Source of the DNA: Sulfurovum sp.
GTDB lineage: Bacteria; Campylobacterota; Campylobacteria; Campylobacterales; Sulfurovaceae
NCBI GenBank assembly: GCA_027029065.1
Contig: JALVGO010000262.1
Location: forward strand, 1-52,961
DNA: 52,961 nt
Reading direction: 5' to 3'
Under the pieces are notes generated by a model. The model did not search any database, was not told the origin of the DNA, and worked only from the letters and a program-made list of their open reading frames with translations. Below, in pieces: positions 1-9,859 of this stretch; position 1 is the first letter of the stretch, and each line of letters opens with the position of its first letter. Both the position numbers and the translations under genes were made by a program.

Positions 1-60
1 TCCTGTCTTTTTCCCGCCTTGGTCTGACATCGCGTAATCGAAGAAACTGGGTGTTGACAT
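1..60 (-). CDS. 5' end of an unidentified protein gene, cut by the window edge
   Basis: On the minus strand an ATG at 60 is preceded by a strong AGGAGGAG ribosome site (about 67-80) and opens a frame beginning MSTPSFFDYAMSDQGG that runs off the left edge. Only 20 codons are visible, so no family can be named. It is divergent from the ABC transporter gene to the right; the roughly 100 bases between them must hold both promoters. Confidence 0.6.
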   Translation of the reverse strand, partial: MSTPSFFDYAMSDQGGKKTG

Positions 61-175
61 CGTTTTTTCTCCTCCTCTTTTGTGTTAGGGTATTTTAGCA
101 TTTTTGCTTGGGTTTTTCAGAGGGCTCTATTTGCATTATTGAAAAGAGTATAGCAGGTTTTTGATACTCTTGCGA

Positions 176-181
176 TATAAT
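176..181 (+). promoter_or_regulatory. TATAAT -10 box for the ABC transporter gene
   Basis: A perfect TATAAT lies here with no clear -35, as is usual for sigma-70 promoters of Campylobacterota. The first possible ATG of the downstream frame (180) lies inside this hexamer, so it would not be in the transcript. This favours the next in-frame ATG at 207 as the real start. Confidence 0.5.
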
Positions 182-206
182 GCGCAAAACCAAACAGGCA
201 AAAGAG

Positions 207-1970
207 ATGACAAAGTGTACGATTAAGAGCATTGTCCGGCAGCTTATGCAGTACCGGAAAGAGTTGATATTTGGTAATATTATAGCCATTGCAGCTACGC
301 TTCTGATCGTTACCGTACCGCTTTTTATCCCGATACTTGTCGATGAACTGCTGCTTGGAAAAGACCACCATTTTATATCTTGGATCTCTCAGCATCTCTG
401 GCAGACAGATACCAAAGGGTATGTACTTGGCATACTGGGGCTTATTTTGCTGCTGCGTCTGCTCAGTACACTGCTGTCGATCTGGCAAACCAAGATATTT
501 GTTTTCATATCAAAAAATATTACTTATCGTCTGCGCACATCTCTGCTGGAGCACCTCAAAGGGGTTTCACTCAAAGCGTATGAGACCATGCGGGTAGGGG
601 CAGTTACCTCCAAGCTGGTAACAGACGTAGAGACGATAGACGGTTTTGTCGCTACCACCATCTCCAAACTGATCGTCTCTTCACTGATCCTGATCTTTTC
701 AGCGGTGATTTTGCTCTGGATACACTGGCAGCTGGCGCTCTTTATTTTACTGACCAATCCGGTGGTGGTACTCTTTACGGTCAAACTCTCACGCAACATC
801 GGAAAACTCAAAAAAGAGGAGAACAGGGCAGTTGAGCTGTTTCAGTCGAGTCTGAGTGAGACACTCGAACTCTTTCATCAGATAAAGGCAGCAAACAAAG
901 AGGCGTACTTTTTCAAAGAGAGTGAGAAAAAAGCCAAAGAGCTTCGTGAACATGCCCGAAACTACGGCTATAAGAGCGATGCTGCCATGAAGCTCTCCTA
1001 CCTTGTTTTTCTCTCCGGCTATGAGGTCTTCCGTGCAGTGAGCATTCTTGCCGTTGCCTACTCCGATCTCTCTGTAGGGCTGATGCTGGCGATCTTCTCC
1101 TACCTTTGGGTCATGGTTTCTCCAACACAGGATCTGATCAATTTTCAGTATGTACTCGCTACAGCCAAAGCGGCATGCGGGCGGATCAATACGATTTTTG
1201 AGATGGAGCGTGAACCTTCCGTAAAGGAGACGGTTAACCCGTTTTTACAGGCTGATGCTGTTGCGATCGAGGTGCAGGGACTAAGCTTCGCATACCAGAG
1301 CGGACAAAACTATATATTAGAAAATATCAATATGAAGATACCTGCCGGCTCCAAGGTGGCGATCGTGGGAGCCAGCGGCAGCGGTAAGACTACCCTGGCA
1401 AATATTCTGGTAGGATTTTACCCGTTTGATGAAGGGTGCATAACCTACAACGGTGTCTCACACAGTGCGCTTCCTCTCGCGTTGATACGGGAAAATATTT
1501 ATCTGATATTGCAACATCCTAAACTCTTTAATGATACAATGCGGTTTAATCTTACCCTTGGCAACACCTATAGCGATGCAGAGATTGCAGAAGCGATCCA
1601 TATTGCACAGCTTGGAGATGTCATAGCACGGTTGGATAACGAACTCGATACCATGGTTGGGAAAGAGGGGATCAAACTCAGCGGCGGTCAGCGCCAGCGT
1701 GTTGCCATCGCCCGTATGGTGTTGGCGAACCCCAAAGCGGTGATCTTTGACGAATCGACATCGGCACTCGATGTGCATACCGAAGCGAAGCTTTTTGAAG
1801 CGCTTCATACATTTTTGAAGGGTCGAACCGTTATCACCATTGCGCACAGGCTAAGTACCATCAAAAGTGCAGAGCTGATCTATGTGCTTGAAGAGGGACG
1901 CGTGGTTGACAGCGGATCACCCGAAGCGCTGCTTGCCAAGGATGAGAGTTACTTTAGCGGAATGATATAG
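207..1970 (+). CDS. ABC exporter with fused membrane and ATPase domains
   Basis: This is an inner-membrane ABC exporter half-transporter of the MsbA/multidrug type that should work as a homodimer. About 320 N-terminal residues carry the six-helix membrane domain. The C-terminal half is the ATPase: Walker A GASGSGKTT near residue 388, signature LSGGQRQR near 491, Walker B VIFDE near 513 and the switch histidine in IAHRLS. The length (587 residues) is normal. I chose the ATG at 207 because the upstream ATG at 180 overlaps the -10 box. The substrate cannot be read from sequence; uppP immediately downstream makes an envelope role possible but unproven. Confidence 0.9.
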   Translation: MTKCTIKSIVRQLMQYRKELIFGNIIAIAATLLIVTVPLFIPILVDELLLGKDHHFISWISQHLWQTDTKGYVLGILGLILLLRLLSTLLSIWQTKIFVFISKNITYRLRTSLLEHLKGVSLKAYETMRVGAVTSKLVTDVETIDGFVATTISKLIVSSLILIFSAVILLWIHWQLALFILLTNPVVVLFTVKLSRNIGKLKKEENRAVELFQSSLSETLELFHQIKAANKEAYFFKESEKKAKELREHARNYGYKSDAAMKLSYLVFLSGYEVFRAVSILAVAYSDLSVGLMLAIFSYLWVMVSPTQDLINFQYVLATAKAACGRINTIFEMEREPSVKETVNPFLQADAVAIEVQGLSFAYQSGQNYILENINMKIPAGSKVAIVGASGSGKTTLANILVGFYPFDEGCITYNGVSHSALPLALIRENIYLILQHPKLFNDTMRFNLTLGNTYSDAEIAEAIHIAQLGDVIARLDNELDTMVGKEGIKLSGGQRQRVAIARMVLANPKAVIFDESTSALDVHTEAKLFEALHTFLKGRTVITIAHRLSTIKSAELIYVLEEGRVVDSGSPEALLAKDESYFSGMI

Positions 1971-2029
1971 CAGCAAGAGCATAAAGATGCTTTTGGGTTT
2001 GGCTGTCTGGTTCCAAAGGAAATAGATAG

Positions 2030-2794
2030 ATGGATATTTTTCAGGCGGTGATCATTGGGGTCATCGAGGGGTTTACGGAGTTTTTGCCCATCTCTTCGAC
2101 TGGGCATATGATTGTCGCTTCCAAATTTTTGGGTGTAGCGGAAAATGATCTTACCAAGGCCTATGAAGTGATCATCCAGTTTGCCGCTATTTTGGCGGTA
2201 ATACTGATCTACCGTGACAAGATCAGCTTCAAAAAAATTGACTTGTGGAGCAAACTGCTTCTTGCCTTTCTGCCGCTTGCAATTGTAGGCTTCATCTTCA
2301 AAGATACCATCAAATCACTTTTTAATGTACAGACGGTGGCATGGATGTTCATTGTCGGCGGTATTGTGTTTCTTGTGGTCGAGTATTTCTACCGTGAAAA
2401 GCCGACCCATGTCAAGGATGTCGAGCAGACCACATGGCAGCAGGCACTCTGGATAGGTATTGCACAGATATTCTCTTTGGTTCCGGGTACCAGCCGTGCC
2501 GGTGCAACGATTGTCGGCGGACTGCTTGCCGGGCTGGACAGAAAAGCCTCTGCGGAGTTTAGCTTCCTGCTTGCCGTTCCGGTGATGGCGGCAGTCAGCG
2601 GCTATGATCTGCTCAAACACTACCATGAGTTTGCCTCGGCAAACTGGGGAGCATTTGCGGTAGGATTTGTAGTGGCATTTGTGGTAGCCTATGCAACGAT
2701 CAAACTCTTTTTGGCATTTTTGCAGCGCTTTACCTTTGTGCCGTTTGGTATCTACCGTATCGTCTTGGGGGTGGTACTGCTATTGATGCTGTAG
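2030..2794 (+). CDS. uppP: undecaprenyl-diphosphatase UppP (BacA family)
   Basis: This integral membrane enzyme removes a phosphate from undecaprenyl diphosphate, recycling the lipid carrier for peptidoglycan and other surface polymers. Both family signatures are present: [13 protein letters not shown] near residues 14-26 and [13 protein letters not shown] near 152-164, which contain the catalytic Glu, Ser, His and Arg region. The rest is a run of hydrophobic helices and the 254-residue length is typical. An AAGGA site lies 9 bases before the ATG. It follows the ABC exporter by about 60 bases in the same direction. Confidence 0.95.
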   Translation: MDIFQAVIIGVIEGFTEFLPISSTGHMIVASKFLGVAENDLTKAYEVIIQFAAILAVILIYRDKISFKKIDLWSKLLLAFLPLAIVGFIFKDTIKSLFNVQTVAWMFIVGGIVFLVVEYFYREKPTHVKDVEQTTWQQALWIGIAQIFSLVPGTSRAGATIVGGLLAGLDRKASAEFSFLLAVPVMAAVSGYDLLKHYHEFASANWGAFAVGFVVAFVVAYATIKLFLAFLQRFTFVPFGIYRIVLGVVLLLML

Positions 2795-2892
2795 TGAGTG
2801 GATTTACCAAGTCTCCCATGGGAGCTTTGGATAAGTTCAAAACAACTTTTGAACGAAATTTTGCAGGGCAGACAACTGCCTAAAGGAAGACA

Positions 2893-4275
2893 ATGAAATT
2901 CAGTGAATTTAACTTTCACCGTGATCTTGCCAAAGGGGTGAAGATCGCAGGCTTCAGGGAACCCAGTCCCATTCAGGAGATGGCGATTCCTATCGTAGAA
3001 GAGGGCAGAGACCTTGTTGCACAGGCACATACGGGTACGGGGAAAACAGCGGCATTCGGATTGCCGATGATGGACAAGATCGCCAAAGGTGAGATTGAAC
3101 GTGCACTGGTCATTACCCCTACGCGTGAACTGGCGACACAGGTGAGTGACGAGTTGTACCACCTTGGGCGCTTTGCCGGCATCCGGACACTTACCGTGTA
3201 TGGCGGAGTAGGCTACGGACGGCAGATCGCGCTGATCCACAAAGGTGTGCAGATAGTGGTAGCGACACCGGGACGGCTGAAAGACCTTTACAAAAAAGGG
3301 AAGATCGATACCTTTAACCCTGAAATTGTGGTGCTCGATGAAGCGGATGAGATGCTCGATATGGGCTTTTTGGATGAGATCAAGGAGATATTTGACTATA
3401 TTCCCCAAAACCGTCAGACACTGCTCTTCTCTGCGACCATGCCAGAACCCATCAAAGAGCTTGCCAACCATATTCTCTACAATCCGGAGTTCATTTCGGT
3501 CATTGGTGAGGAGGAGACGACCAACAATGTCATCGAACAGCGCTACTATGTGATCAACGAATCGCAGCGTGATGAGGCGATCGTCAAACTGCTTGAGACA
3601 GAAGAGACCAACAAGTGTATCATCTTCTGCCGCATGAAGCGGGAGGTGGACAGACTGACTGAGCATCTTCAGGCACTTGGGTACAATGCTGCTGGACTGC
3701 ATGGTGACCTTGAGCAGCAGGATCGCGAAGTGATCATCAAATCCTACCGTAGAGGCGAGACCAAGATCATGGTAGCGACAGATGTTGCCGCCCGGGGACT
3801 CGATGTCAAGGATGTCACCCATGTCTTCAACTATCATATTCCATTTGATCCGCAAAGTTATGTACACCGCATCGGGCGTACGGGGCGTGCAGGTAAAAGC
3901 GGTCAGGCGATCACACTGGTGACGACTGAGGAGTTCAGGGAACTGCAGCGTATTCAAAAAGAGGTGGGTGCCCAGATGCGACTTGCCACCATTGAAGGCG
4001 GTGAAGGGCTTGATGAAGCAAGCATCGAATACCTTGTCGATCAGATCCGCTCGGTACCGGTACATACACAGGCACAGGAGGTGATTGCGGCGATATCAGA
4101 TATGGATAGGGAACTGCTGCTTGAGAAGCTGGTTTCTGCCTTTATTGAACGTGAAGATCATAATATCGGAAGTCAGATAGGGTTTGACCAGGCACAGGTT
4201 GATGCCATGCTTGAGAGCTATGAGAGTGAACAGAGAGCTACCCGAAATAACAATCGTCGAAAAAAGAGAAGATAA
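2893..4275 (+). CDS. DEAD-box ATP-dependent RNA helicase
   Basis: This is a cytoplasmic RNA helicase of the DEAD-box family, likely acting in ribosome assembly or mRNA turnover. All core motifs are visible: Walker A AHTGTGKT near residue 44, PTRELA, DEAD near 149, SATMP near 180, and in the second RecA domain ARGLD and HRIGRTGR near 325. After the core comes a roughly 90-residue extension ending in a basic Arg/Lys tail, as in DeaD/RhlE-type proteins. AAAGGAAG precedes the ATG. A second DEAD-box gene lies at 12284, so the two probably have separate RNA targets. Confidence 0.93.
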   Translation: MKFSEFNFHRDLAKGVKIAGFREPSPIQEMAIPIVEEGRDLVAQAHTGTGKTAAFGLPMMDKIAKGEIERALVITPTRELATQVSDELYHLGRFAGIRTLTVYGGVGYGRQIALIHKGVQIVVATPGRLKDLYKKGKIDTFNPEIVVLDEADEMLDMGFLDEIKEIFDYIPQNRQTLLFSATMPEPIKELANHILYNPEFISVIGEEETTNNVIEQRYYVINESQRDEAIVKLLETEETNKCIIFCRMKREVDRLTEHLQALGYNAAGLHGDLEQQDREVIIKSYRRGETKIMVATDVAARGLDVKDVTHVFNYHIPFDPQSYVHRIGRTGRAGKSGQAITLVTTEEFRELQRIQKEVGAQMRLATIEGGEGLDEASIEYLVDQIRSVPVHTQAQEVIAAISDMDRELLLEKLVSAFIEREDHNIGSQIGFDQAQVDAMLESYESEQRATRNNNRRKKRR

Positions 4276-4344
4276 TCGGTGCTTTTTAACTGCGCACAAG
4301 CAAAACTGTTTTAAAATTTGTAAACCAAATAATAAGGTGTCCAA

Positions 4345-4590
4345 ATGGAAATAAATATTGTGGGTGAAGCCCTAAAGTTCATGGTTCTTGGAATGCTGAT
4401 CGTTTTCGTGTTCCTGTTGGTCCTTGTCCAGGTGATGAAGCTTCAGGCAAAGCTGATCAACAAGTACTTCCCGGAAAAAGCACCGGAGGTACCAACTTCC
4501 ACTCCTTCTTCCAATGCAGCACAGGATGATGCGCATCATGTCGCTGCAATTGTTGCTGCAGTTGCAGAATTCCGTAAAAATAAATCGTAA
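4345..4590 (+). CDS. oadG: oxaloacetate decarboxylase gamma chain (OadG family)
   Basis: This 81-residue protein has one N-terminal membrane helix (residues about 8-30) followed by an Ala/Pro-rich linker and a His-His pair near residue 50. That is the layout of the small gamma subunit that holds the alpha and beta chains of Na+-translocating decarboxylases together. It directly precedes oadA (14-base gap) and oadB, so the three form one operon. The family is weakly conserved in sequence; the call rests on size, layout and neighbours. Confidence 0.85.
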   Translation: MEINIVGEALKFMVLGMLIVFVFLLVLVQVMKLQAKLINKYFPEKAPEVPTSTPSSNAAQDDAHHVAAIVAAVAEFRKNKS

Positions 4591-4604
4591 ACAAGGTTTG
4601 ATAG

Positions 4605-6398
4605 ATGGCTAAAAAATATATTGATGTAATGGATACGACCTTTAGAGACGGCTTCCAGTCTGTCTTTGGCGGTCGTGTACTGATGGATGATTTCTTTCCG
4701 GCAGTTGAAGCTGCCAAACAGGCGGGTATTACCCACTTCGAGTTTGGAGGCGGTGCGCGTTTTCAGTCGCTTTTCTTCTATTTGCAGGAGAATGCGTTTG
4801 AGATGATGGACGGATTCCGTGAGATCGTAGGACCTGAAGCGAACCTTCAGATACTTTCACGCGGTATCAACACGGTCATGCTTGATACCGGAAGCCGTGA
4901 GATGATCGACCTCTTTGCAAAGATGTTTGCAAAGCACGGCACAACGACGGTCAGAAACTTCGATGCACTCAATGATGTCAACAACCTCGAATACTCTGCC
5001 GAGTGTATCAAAAAACACGGCATGAACCACGAAGTGGTCGTAACGATGATGGATCTCCCTCCAGGATGCAAAGGGGCACACGATGTACCTTTCTATGAAA
5101 AGACACTGAGAAATATCCTTGACAGCGGCATCGAGTTTGATTCTGTCTGTTTCAAAGATGCTTCCGGTACGGCAAACCCGCACAAAGTCTATGAAACCAT
5201 CGCAATGGCACGTAAACTGCTTGGTGAGAGTGTCCACCTCAGACTCCATACCCATGAGACAGCCGGTGTATCTGTTGCTTCCTATCTTGCAGCGCTGGAA
5301 GCGGGTGCAAACGGTATCGATATGGCGGCAAGCCCTGTCAGCGGCGGTACCTCACAGCCTGACATCCTGACAATGCTGCATGCAACGAAGGGAACCAACT
5401 ACAACCTTGGTGATCTTAAGCTTGACAAGATTCTCAAGTATGAAGAGCGACTCAAAGAGTGCCTTGCTGACTATATGATCCCGCCTGAGGCAACACAGGT
5501 CAGTCCGCTTATTCCATTCTCACCAATGCCTGGCGGTGCGCTGACTGCCAATACGCAGATGATGAGAGACAATGGCGACCTCGACAAGTTTGATGAAGTG
5601 ATCAAAGCAATGAAAGAGGTGGTTGAACGCGGAGGTTACGGTACTTCTGTTACACCGGTCAGCCAGTTCTACTGGCAGCAGGCATATGCGAACGTCATGT
5701 TCGGACCATGGAAGCAGATCGCTCCGGGATACGGGAAAATGGTACTTGGCTACTTCGGCAAAACACCGGTCGAGCCGGATCGTGAGATCGTAGAGCTTGC
5801 AAGCCAGAAACTCAAGCTCGACCCAACAACAGAGAATCCGCTCGATATCGCTGACAGAGATGAGAACAAGTCTATTGCACACTGGAAAAAAGTACTTGAA
5901 GATGAAGGACTCGAGACAACGGAAGAGAATATCTTCATTGCAGCGGCATGTGATCAGAAGGGTATTGCGTTCCTCAAGGGTGAGTCACCGTTGATGGTAA
6001 GAAAAGGTAAAGAAAACAATTGTGGAGAAGGAAATATGGCAGGAAATTATACAGTAGTGGTTGATGGCAAGAAGTACAGTGTTCAGATAGCAGAGGGAGA
6101 TGCAGATATTCAGATTTCTGAAGCGGCACCGACAACGTCTGCACCGGCAGCAGCGGCAACACCAGCACCGGCAAACGGTGTAGGCAGTGTTGAGATCCAT
6201 TCGCAGACTCCGGGAAATGTCTGGAAAATCCTGAAAAATCCGGGAGATACTGTTGCAGAGGGTGATGTGATCATGATCCTTGAAGCGATGAAGATGGAGA
6301 TCGATATTGCGGCACCACAGGCGGGTACAATCAAGTCGATCAATGTCAATGTCAATGACGCGGTAGCAGACGGACAGCTTTTGGCAACAATGGAGTAA
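4605..6398 (+). CDS. oadA: oxaloacetate decarboxylase alpha / pyruvate carboxylase B-type biotin protein
   Basis: This biotin-dependent carboxyltransferase moves CO2 between oxaloacetate and biotin. The N-terminal TIM barrel opens with DTTFRDGFQ, and carries the metal-binding LHTHE (near residues 213-217) and the FKDASG lysine. The C-terminal end is a biotinyl domain with EAMKM, the biotinylated lysine being about residue 563; an Ala/Pro linker (about 505-530) joins the two. With oadB and oadG beside it, a Na+-pumping decarboxylase is the most direct reading. The related Campylobacter gene beside pckA is called pycB, so a pyruvate carboxylase role with a separate biotin carboxylase elsewhere cannot be excluded. 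Confidence 0.92.
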   Translation: MAKKYIDVMDTTFRDGFQSVFGGRVLMDDFFPAVEAAKQAGITHFEFGGGARFQSLFFYLQENAFEMMDGFREIVGPEANLQILSRGINTVMLDTGSREMIDLFAKMFAKHGTTTVRNFDALNDVNNLEYSAECIKKHGMNHEVVVTMMDLPPGCKGAHDVPFYEKTLRNILDSGIEFDSVCFKDASGTANPHKVYETIAMARKLLGESVHLRLHTHETAGVSVASYLAALEAGANGIDMAASPVSGGTSQPDILTMLHATKGTNYNLGDLKLDKILKYEERLKECLADYMIPPEATQVSPLIPFSPMPGGALTANTQMMRDNGDLDKFDEVIKAMKEVVERGGYGTSVTPVSQFYWQQAYANVMFGPWKQIAPGYGKMVLGYFGKTPVEPDREIVELASQKLKLDPTTENPLDIADRDENKSIAHWKKVLEDEGLETTEENIFIAAACDQKGIAFLKGESPLMVRKGKENNCGEGNMAGNYTVVVDGKKYSVQIAEGDADIQISEAAPTTSAPAAAATPAPANGVGSVEIHSQTPGNVWKILKNPGDTVAEGDVIMILEAMKMEIDIAAPQAGTIKSINVNVNDAVADGQLLATME

Positions 6399-6400
6399 TC

Positions 6401-7753
6401 ATGAAGATCAAACATCTGTTACTCTCTATATTCTTTGTATTCGCATTTCTTGGCACTGCCTCTGCAGTTGCCTCAGAGCATGAAGGCGGTGTAAAGAAAT
6501 TTATGACGCAAGAGCAGTTGATCGCGCAGGAGAAGGCAACTTACCATCCTAAAAGCGTGACTGAACTTATCCAGAGTTTCTTCACAACTACCGGACTCTA
6601 TGCTATTCTGAACCCCAAAGAGGGCGTTAAGAATGGTCAGGGTGTAGAGATGAGCAAATTTGCACAGAGCTGGGGACGTGTGATCATGTTTATCATTGTC
6701 TTTATCCTCTTCTATCTGGCGATTGCAAAGGGATTCGAGCCGTTGCTGCTGCTTCCTATCGCTTTTGGAGGGCTGCTTGCGAATATTCCGGTCGCCAATA
6801 TGAGCGGTCCTCACGGGATGCTTGGAATCATTTACAATATGGGTATTGCCAATGAGTTCTTCCCGCTGTTGATCTTTATGGGTGTTGGTGCAATGACTGA
6901 CTTTGGTCCGCTGCTTGCCAATCCGAAAACTGCACTGCTTGGCGGTGCGGCACAGTTTGGGATATTTGGTTCACTAGTCGGTGCGGCGGCACTTTCCCAA
7001 TATACCGGTATGGTTGACTTTACACTGAAGCAGTGTTCAGCCATCTCTATTATCGGTGGTGCGGACGGCCCGACATCGATCTTCATTGCTTCAGCACTTG
7101 CACCGGAGATGCTTGGAGCCATTGCGGTTGCAGCATACTCCTATATGGCGCTTGTACCGGTGATTCAGCCTCCGATCATGAAGGCGCTGACAACGGAAGA
7201 AGAACGTAAAATCGTGATGAAAACAGGAAGAAAGGTACACAGACTTGAAAAACTTGTATTCCCTGTTGTTGTTATTATGATGATCGCACTGGTACTGCCT
7301 GATGCTGCACCACTGATGGGAGCATTTGCATTTGGTAACTTTGCCAAAGAGTCCGGTGTTGTGGACAGGCTCTCCAATGAGATGCAAAACTCACTGATCA
7401 ATGTGGTAACGATCTTCCTTGGTTTTGGTGTCGGTATGACGCTTCAGGCAGACAAGTTCCTTGTTGCCGAGACAATGGGAATCATGGTTATTGGACTACT
7501 GGCATTTGCTGCCGGTACGGCTGCGGGTGTACTGATGGCGAAACTTATGAACAAGTTCTCTGAAGAGCCTATCAACCCATTGATCGGTTCAGCCGGGGTT
7601 TCTGCTGTACCGATGGCGGCAAGGGTATCGAGCAAAGTCGGCTCAGATGCGAAGCCCGGTAATATTTTGCTGATGCATGCTATGGGGCCAAACGTGGCAG
7701 GGGTTATCGGTTCTGCGGTTGCAGCCGGTGTCCTGCTCTCAATATTTAAATAG
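6401..7753 (+). CDS. oadB: Na+-translocating decarboxylase beta chain (OadB family)
   Basis: This membrane subunit couples decarboxylation of carboxybiotin to Na+ export. It begins two bases after the oadA stop. The family signatures are visible: [17 protein letters not shown] near residue 160, [10 protein letters not shown] near 218 and the C-terminal [15 protein letters not shown]. It is somewhat longer at the N-terminus (450 residues) than many relatives, with a hydrophobic leader resembling a signal peptide (residues 1-25) before about 65 polar residues and the first core helix. That extension is common in Campylobacterota-like versions but I cannot assign it a role. Confidence 0.93.
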   Translation: MKIKHLLLSIFFVFAFLGTASAVASEHEGGVKKFMTQEQLIAQEKATYHPKSVTELIQSFFTTTGLYAILNPKEGVKNGQGVEMSKFAQSWGRVIMFIIVFILFYLAIAKGFEPLLLLPIAFGGLLANIPVANMSGPHGMLGIIYNMGIANEFFPLLIFMGVGAMTDFGPLLANPKTALLGGAAQFGIFGSLVGAAALSQYTGMVDFTLKQCSAISIIGGADGPTSIFIASALAPEMLGAIAVAAYSYMALVPVIQPPIMKALTTEEERKIVMKTGRKVHRLEKLVFPVVVIMMIALVLPDAAPLMGAFAFGNFAKESGVVDRLSNEMQNSLINVVTIFLGFGVGMTLQADKFLVAETMGIMVIGLLAFAAGTAAGVLMAKLMNKFSEEPINPLIGSAGVSAVPMAARVSSKVGSDAKPGNILLMHAMGPNVAGVIGSAVAAGVLLSIFK

Positions 7754-7760
7754 ATTTAAA

Positions 7761-7786
7761 GATAGAGTAAGGCTTCTTGCTCTATC
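7761..7786 (+). terminator. hairpin after oadB, possible terminator
   Basis: GATAGAGTAAG pairs with CTTGCTCTATC across a GCTT loop (11 pairs, one G-T wobble). No U-run follows, so termination efficiency is uncertain, but it sits just after the oadB stop. Confidence 0.5.
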
Positions 7787-7800
7787 ATTCGCCGCATAGA

Positions 7801-7836
7801 GTATAAGTCAAAAAAAGTACTTTTTCTGACTTATGC
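7801..7836 (+). terminator. long near-perfect inverted repeat upstream of pckA
   Basis: GTATAAGTCA and TGACTTATGC close a 36-base near-palindrome whose inner part is an A6/T5 stem (17 pairs, one wobble, one mismatch, 2-base loop). It could be a bidirectional terminator or a regulatory hairpin in the pckA 5' region, about 37 bases before the chosen start. Confidence 0.5.
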
Positions 7837-7873
7837 TTTAGGGCATACATTTTTGACATATAAAGAGGATACT

Positions 7874-9466
7874 ATGAGTACCAGAACGCCCAACGGACTT
7901 GACAAGCTGGGATTGAAAGATATCAAAGATATCTATTACAATTTGAGTTATGATGAGTTGCAAGCGCATGAGATCAACAGGGGTGAGTGCAAGATCTCTA
8001 CTTCAGGCACAGCAATGTGTGACACAGGGATATTTACAGGACGCAGTCCGAAAGACAAATACTTTGTCGATCAGTCGCCCTCAAATGAACACATCGCATG
8101 GGGTGACGTGAACAGACCGATCAAAAAAGAGATCTATGAAGAGCTTTTTGATCTGACTAAAAAACAGCTTTCTGGTAAAAATATTTATATTATGGATGTC
8201 TTTACAGGGGCAAGCAAAGCAAGCCGCCGTTCTATCCGCTTTGTTACAGAAGTAGCATGGCAGGCACACTTTGTTAAAAATATGTTTATCCGCCCTACCG
8301 AAGAGGAGCTTGAGAACTTTGAACCTGACTTTACTGTTTACAATGCCTGTAAAGCAGTAGATGAAAAATACAAAGAGCATGGACTCAACTCTGATGTGTT
8401 TGTAGTATTTAACATCGAAGACAATGTCTCTATTATCGGGGGTACATGGTACGGTGGTGAGATGAAAAAAGGTATCTTCTCCATGATGAACTATTGGCTT
8501 CCTCTGGAGGGTAAACTCTCTATGCACTGTTCTGCCAATGTCGGGAAAGAGGGGGATGTCTGTCTTTTCTTCGGACTCTCAGGAACAGGGAAAACCACAC
8601 TCTCTACCGATCCAAACCGTGCACTTATCGGTGATGATGAACATGGATGGGATGATAATGGTGTCTTCAACTTCGAAGGCGGCTGTTATGCAAAAGTGAT
8701 CAACCTTGATCCGAAATCCGAGCCTGAGATTTACGGTGCCATTACCAAAGACGCACTCCTTGAGAATGTCGTGGCTGACGAGAACGGCAATGTGGACTAT
8801 ACGGACGGTTCAAAAACGGAAAATACCCGTGTCTCCTACCCAATCGAGCATATCGAAAACCACAAGCCTGATCTTCAGGCTGGACATCCAAACAATATCA
8901 TTTTCCTTACTGCCGATGCATTCGGTGTACTGCCTCCGGTGAGCAAACTGACCAAAGAACAGGCAATGTACTACTTCCTAAGCGGATACACTGCAAAAGT
9001 TGCCGGTACAGAGCGTGGTATCACCGAACCGGTAGCGACCTTCTCCGCATGTTTTGGTGAAGCGTTCCTGCCGTTGCATCCGACTGTTTATGCCAAGCTG
9101 CTTGGTGAGAAGATCGATAAGCACAAGGTAAACGTCTATCTTGTCAATACAGGTTGGACTGGCGGACCGTACGGGGTAGGAAAACGTATGAGTATCAAAG
9201 ACACACGTGCGTGTATTGACGGTATTTTGAACGGTTCTATTAACGATGCAGAGTTTGAAATACTGCCTACCTTTAATCTTCAGATACCAAAATCACTTGA
9301 TGGTGTTCAGGACAACACTGTACTCAACCCAAGAAACACATGGGAAGATAAGGCTGAGTATGATGCAAGTCTTGCAAAACTTGCCAAAATGTTCAAGGAG
9401 AACTTCCACCGCTACGATGACAAAGGCGGTGAGTTTGACTTCGCTTCTGCAGGACCGCAACTCTAA
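7874..9466 (+). CDS. pckA: phosphoenolpyruvate carboxykinase (ATP)
   Basis: This cytosolic enzyme converts oxaloacetate plus ATP to PEP and CO2, the first committed step of gluconeogenesis. The P-loop [12 protein letters not shown] (residues about 234-245), the TGRSPKDK substrate loop near residue 55 and the [12 protein letters not shown] segment are all present; 530 residues is the normal length. I chose the ATG at 7874 because AAAGAGG lies 7 bases upstream; a TTG at 7853 in the same frame lacks such a site. Its position after oadGAB links both to interconversion of pyruvate, oxaloacetate and PEP. Confidence 0.96.
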   Translation: MSTRTPNGLDKLGLKDIKDIYYNLSYDELQAHEINRGECKISTSGTAMCDTGIFTGRSPKDKYFVDQSPSNEHIAWGDVNRPIKKEIYEELFDLTKKQLSGKNIYIMDVFTGASKASRRSIRFVTEVAWQAHFVKNMFIRPTEEELENFEPDFTVYNACKAVDEKYKEHGLNSDVFVVFNIEDNVSIIGGTWYGGEMKKGIFSMMNYWLPLEGKLSMHCSANVGKEGDVCLFFGLSGTGKTTLSTDPNRALIGDDEHGWDDNGVFNFEGGCYAKVINLDPKSEPEIYGAITKDALLENVVADENGNVDYTDGSKTENTRVSYPIEHIENHKPDLQAGHPNNIIFLTADAFGVLPPVSKLTKEQAMYYFLSGYTAKVAGTERGITEPVATFSACFGEAFLPLHPTVYAKLLGEKIDKHKVNVYLVNTGWTGGPYGVGKRMSIKDTRACIDGILNGSINDAEFEILPTFNLQIPKSLDGVQDNTVLNPRNTWEDKAEYDASLAKLAKMFKENFHRYDDKGGEFDFASAGPQL

Positions 9467-9562
9467 AACATATGTTAAAATAGGAGCGATTAGCTCTTAT
9501 TTTATTCTAAGTATGATAGTGTATAGTTTCATCATAAAAATTACTACAGAAAAAGGTACAAT

Positions 9563-9766
9563 ATGGCTTTGAATTACAATAAAATACGCAGCTTTTGTCG
9601 TGTATTCAGAATTATTCTCGGAACAGCACTTATTATTGCAGCATTTGTTATTGAAGCAGGGTGGTCAAAGTGGCTCTATTTGGGTATTATCCCTCTTATT
9701 GCCGGGATCGCGAACTTCTGTCCGTTGTGTATGATTACCAAAAAGTGTGATATCCCTGAAAAATAG
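9563..9766 (+). CDS. small membrane protein, DUF2892/YgaP-like
   Basis: The 67-residue product has two hydrophobic segments (about 15-30 and 36-52) followed by NFCPLCMITKKC, the layout of the DUF2892 inner-membrane domain that is also found at the C-terminus of YgaP-type rhodanese proteins. The Cys-x-x-Cys near the end is typical. It has no rhodanese domain here. Function is unknown; a link to sulfur handling is only by family association. Confidence 0.75.
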   Translation: MALNYNKIRSFCRVFRIILGTALIIAAFVIEAGWSKWLYLGIIPLIAGIANFCPLCMITKKCDIPEK

Positions 9767-9778
9767 TACTGCAAACAG

Positions 9779-9801
9779 GAGACAAATGCTACTTTTGTCT
9801 C
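9779..9801 (+). terminator. intrinsic terminator between the DUF2892 gene and mgtE
   Basis: GAGACAAA pairs with TTTGTCTC around a 7-base loop, followed by TTTCTTTCTCTC on the plus strand. This is a standard Rho-independent layout after the DUF2892 stop. Confidence 0.65.
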
Positions 9802-9859
9802 TTTCTTTCTCTCTCAAATTCAAGTATAATGCGTCAAAAATTTTAAGAAGGATAGCGTG

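Noticed and set aside
2752..4065. 437-codon minus-strand frame over the DEAD-box gene
   Set aside because: Shadow of a strongly coding gene on the other strand; no domain sense, no ribosome site.
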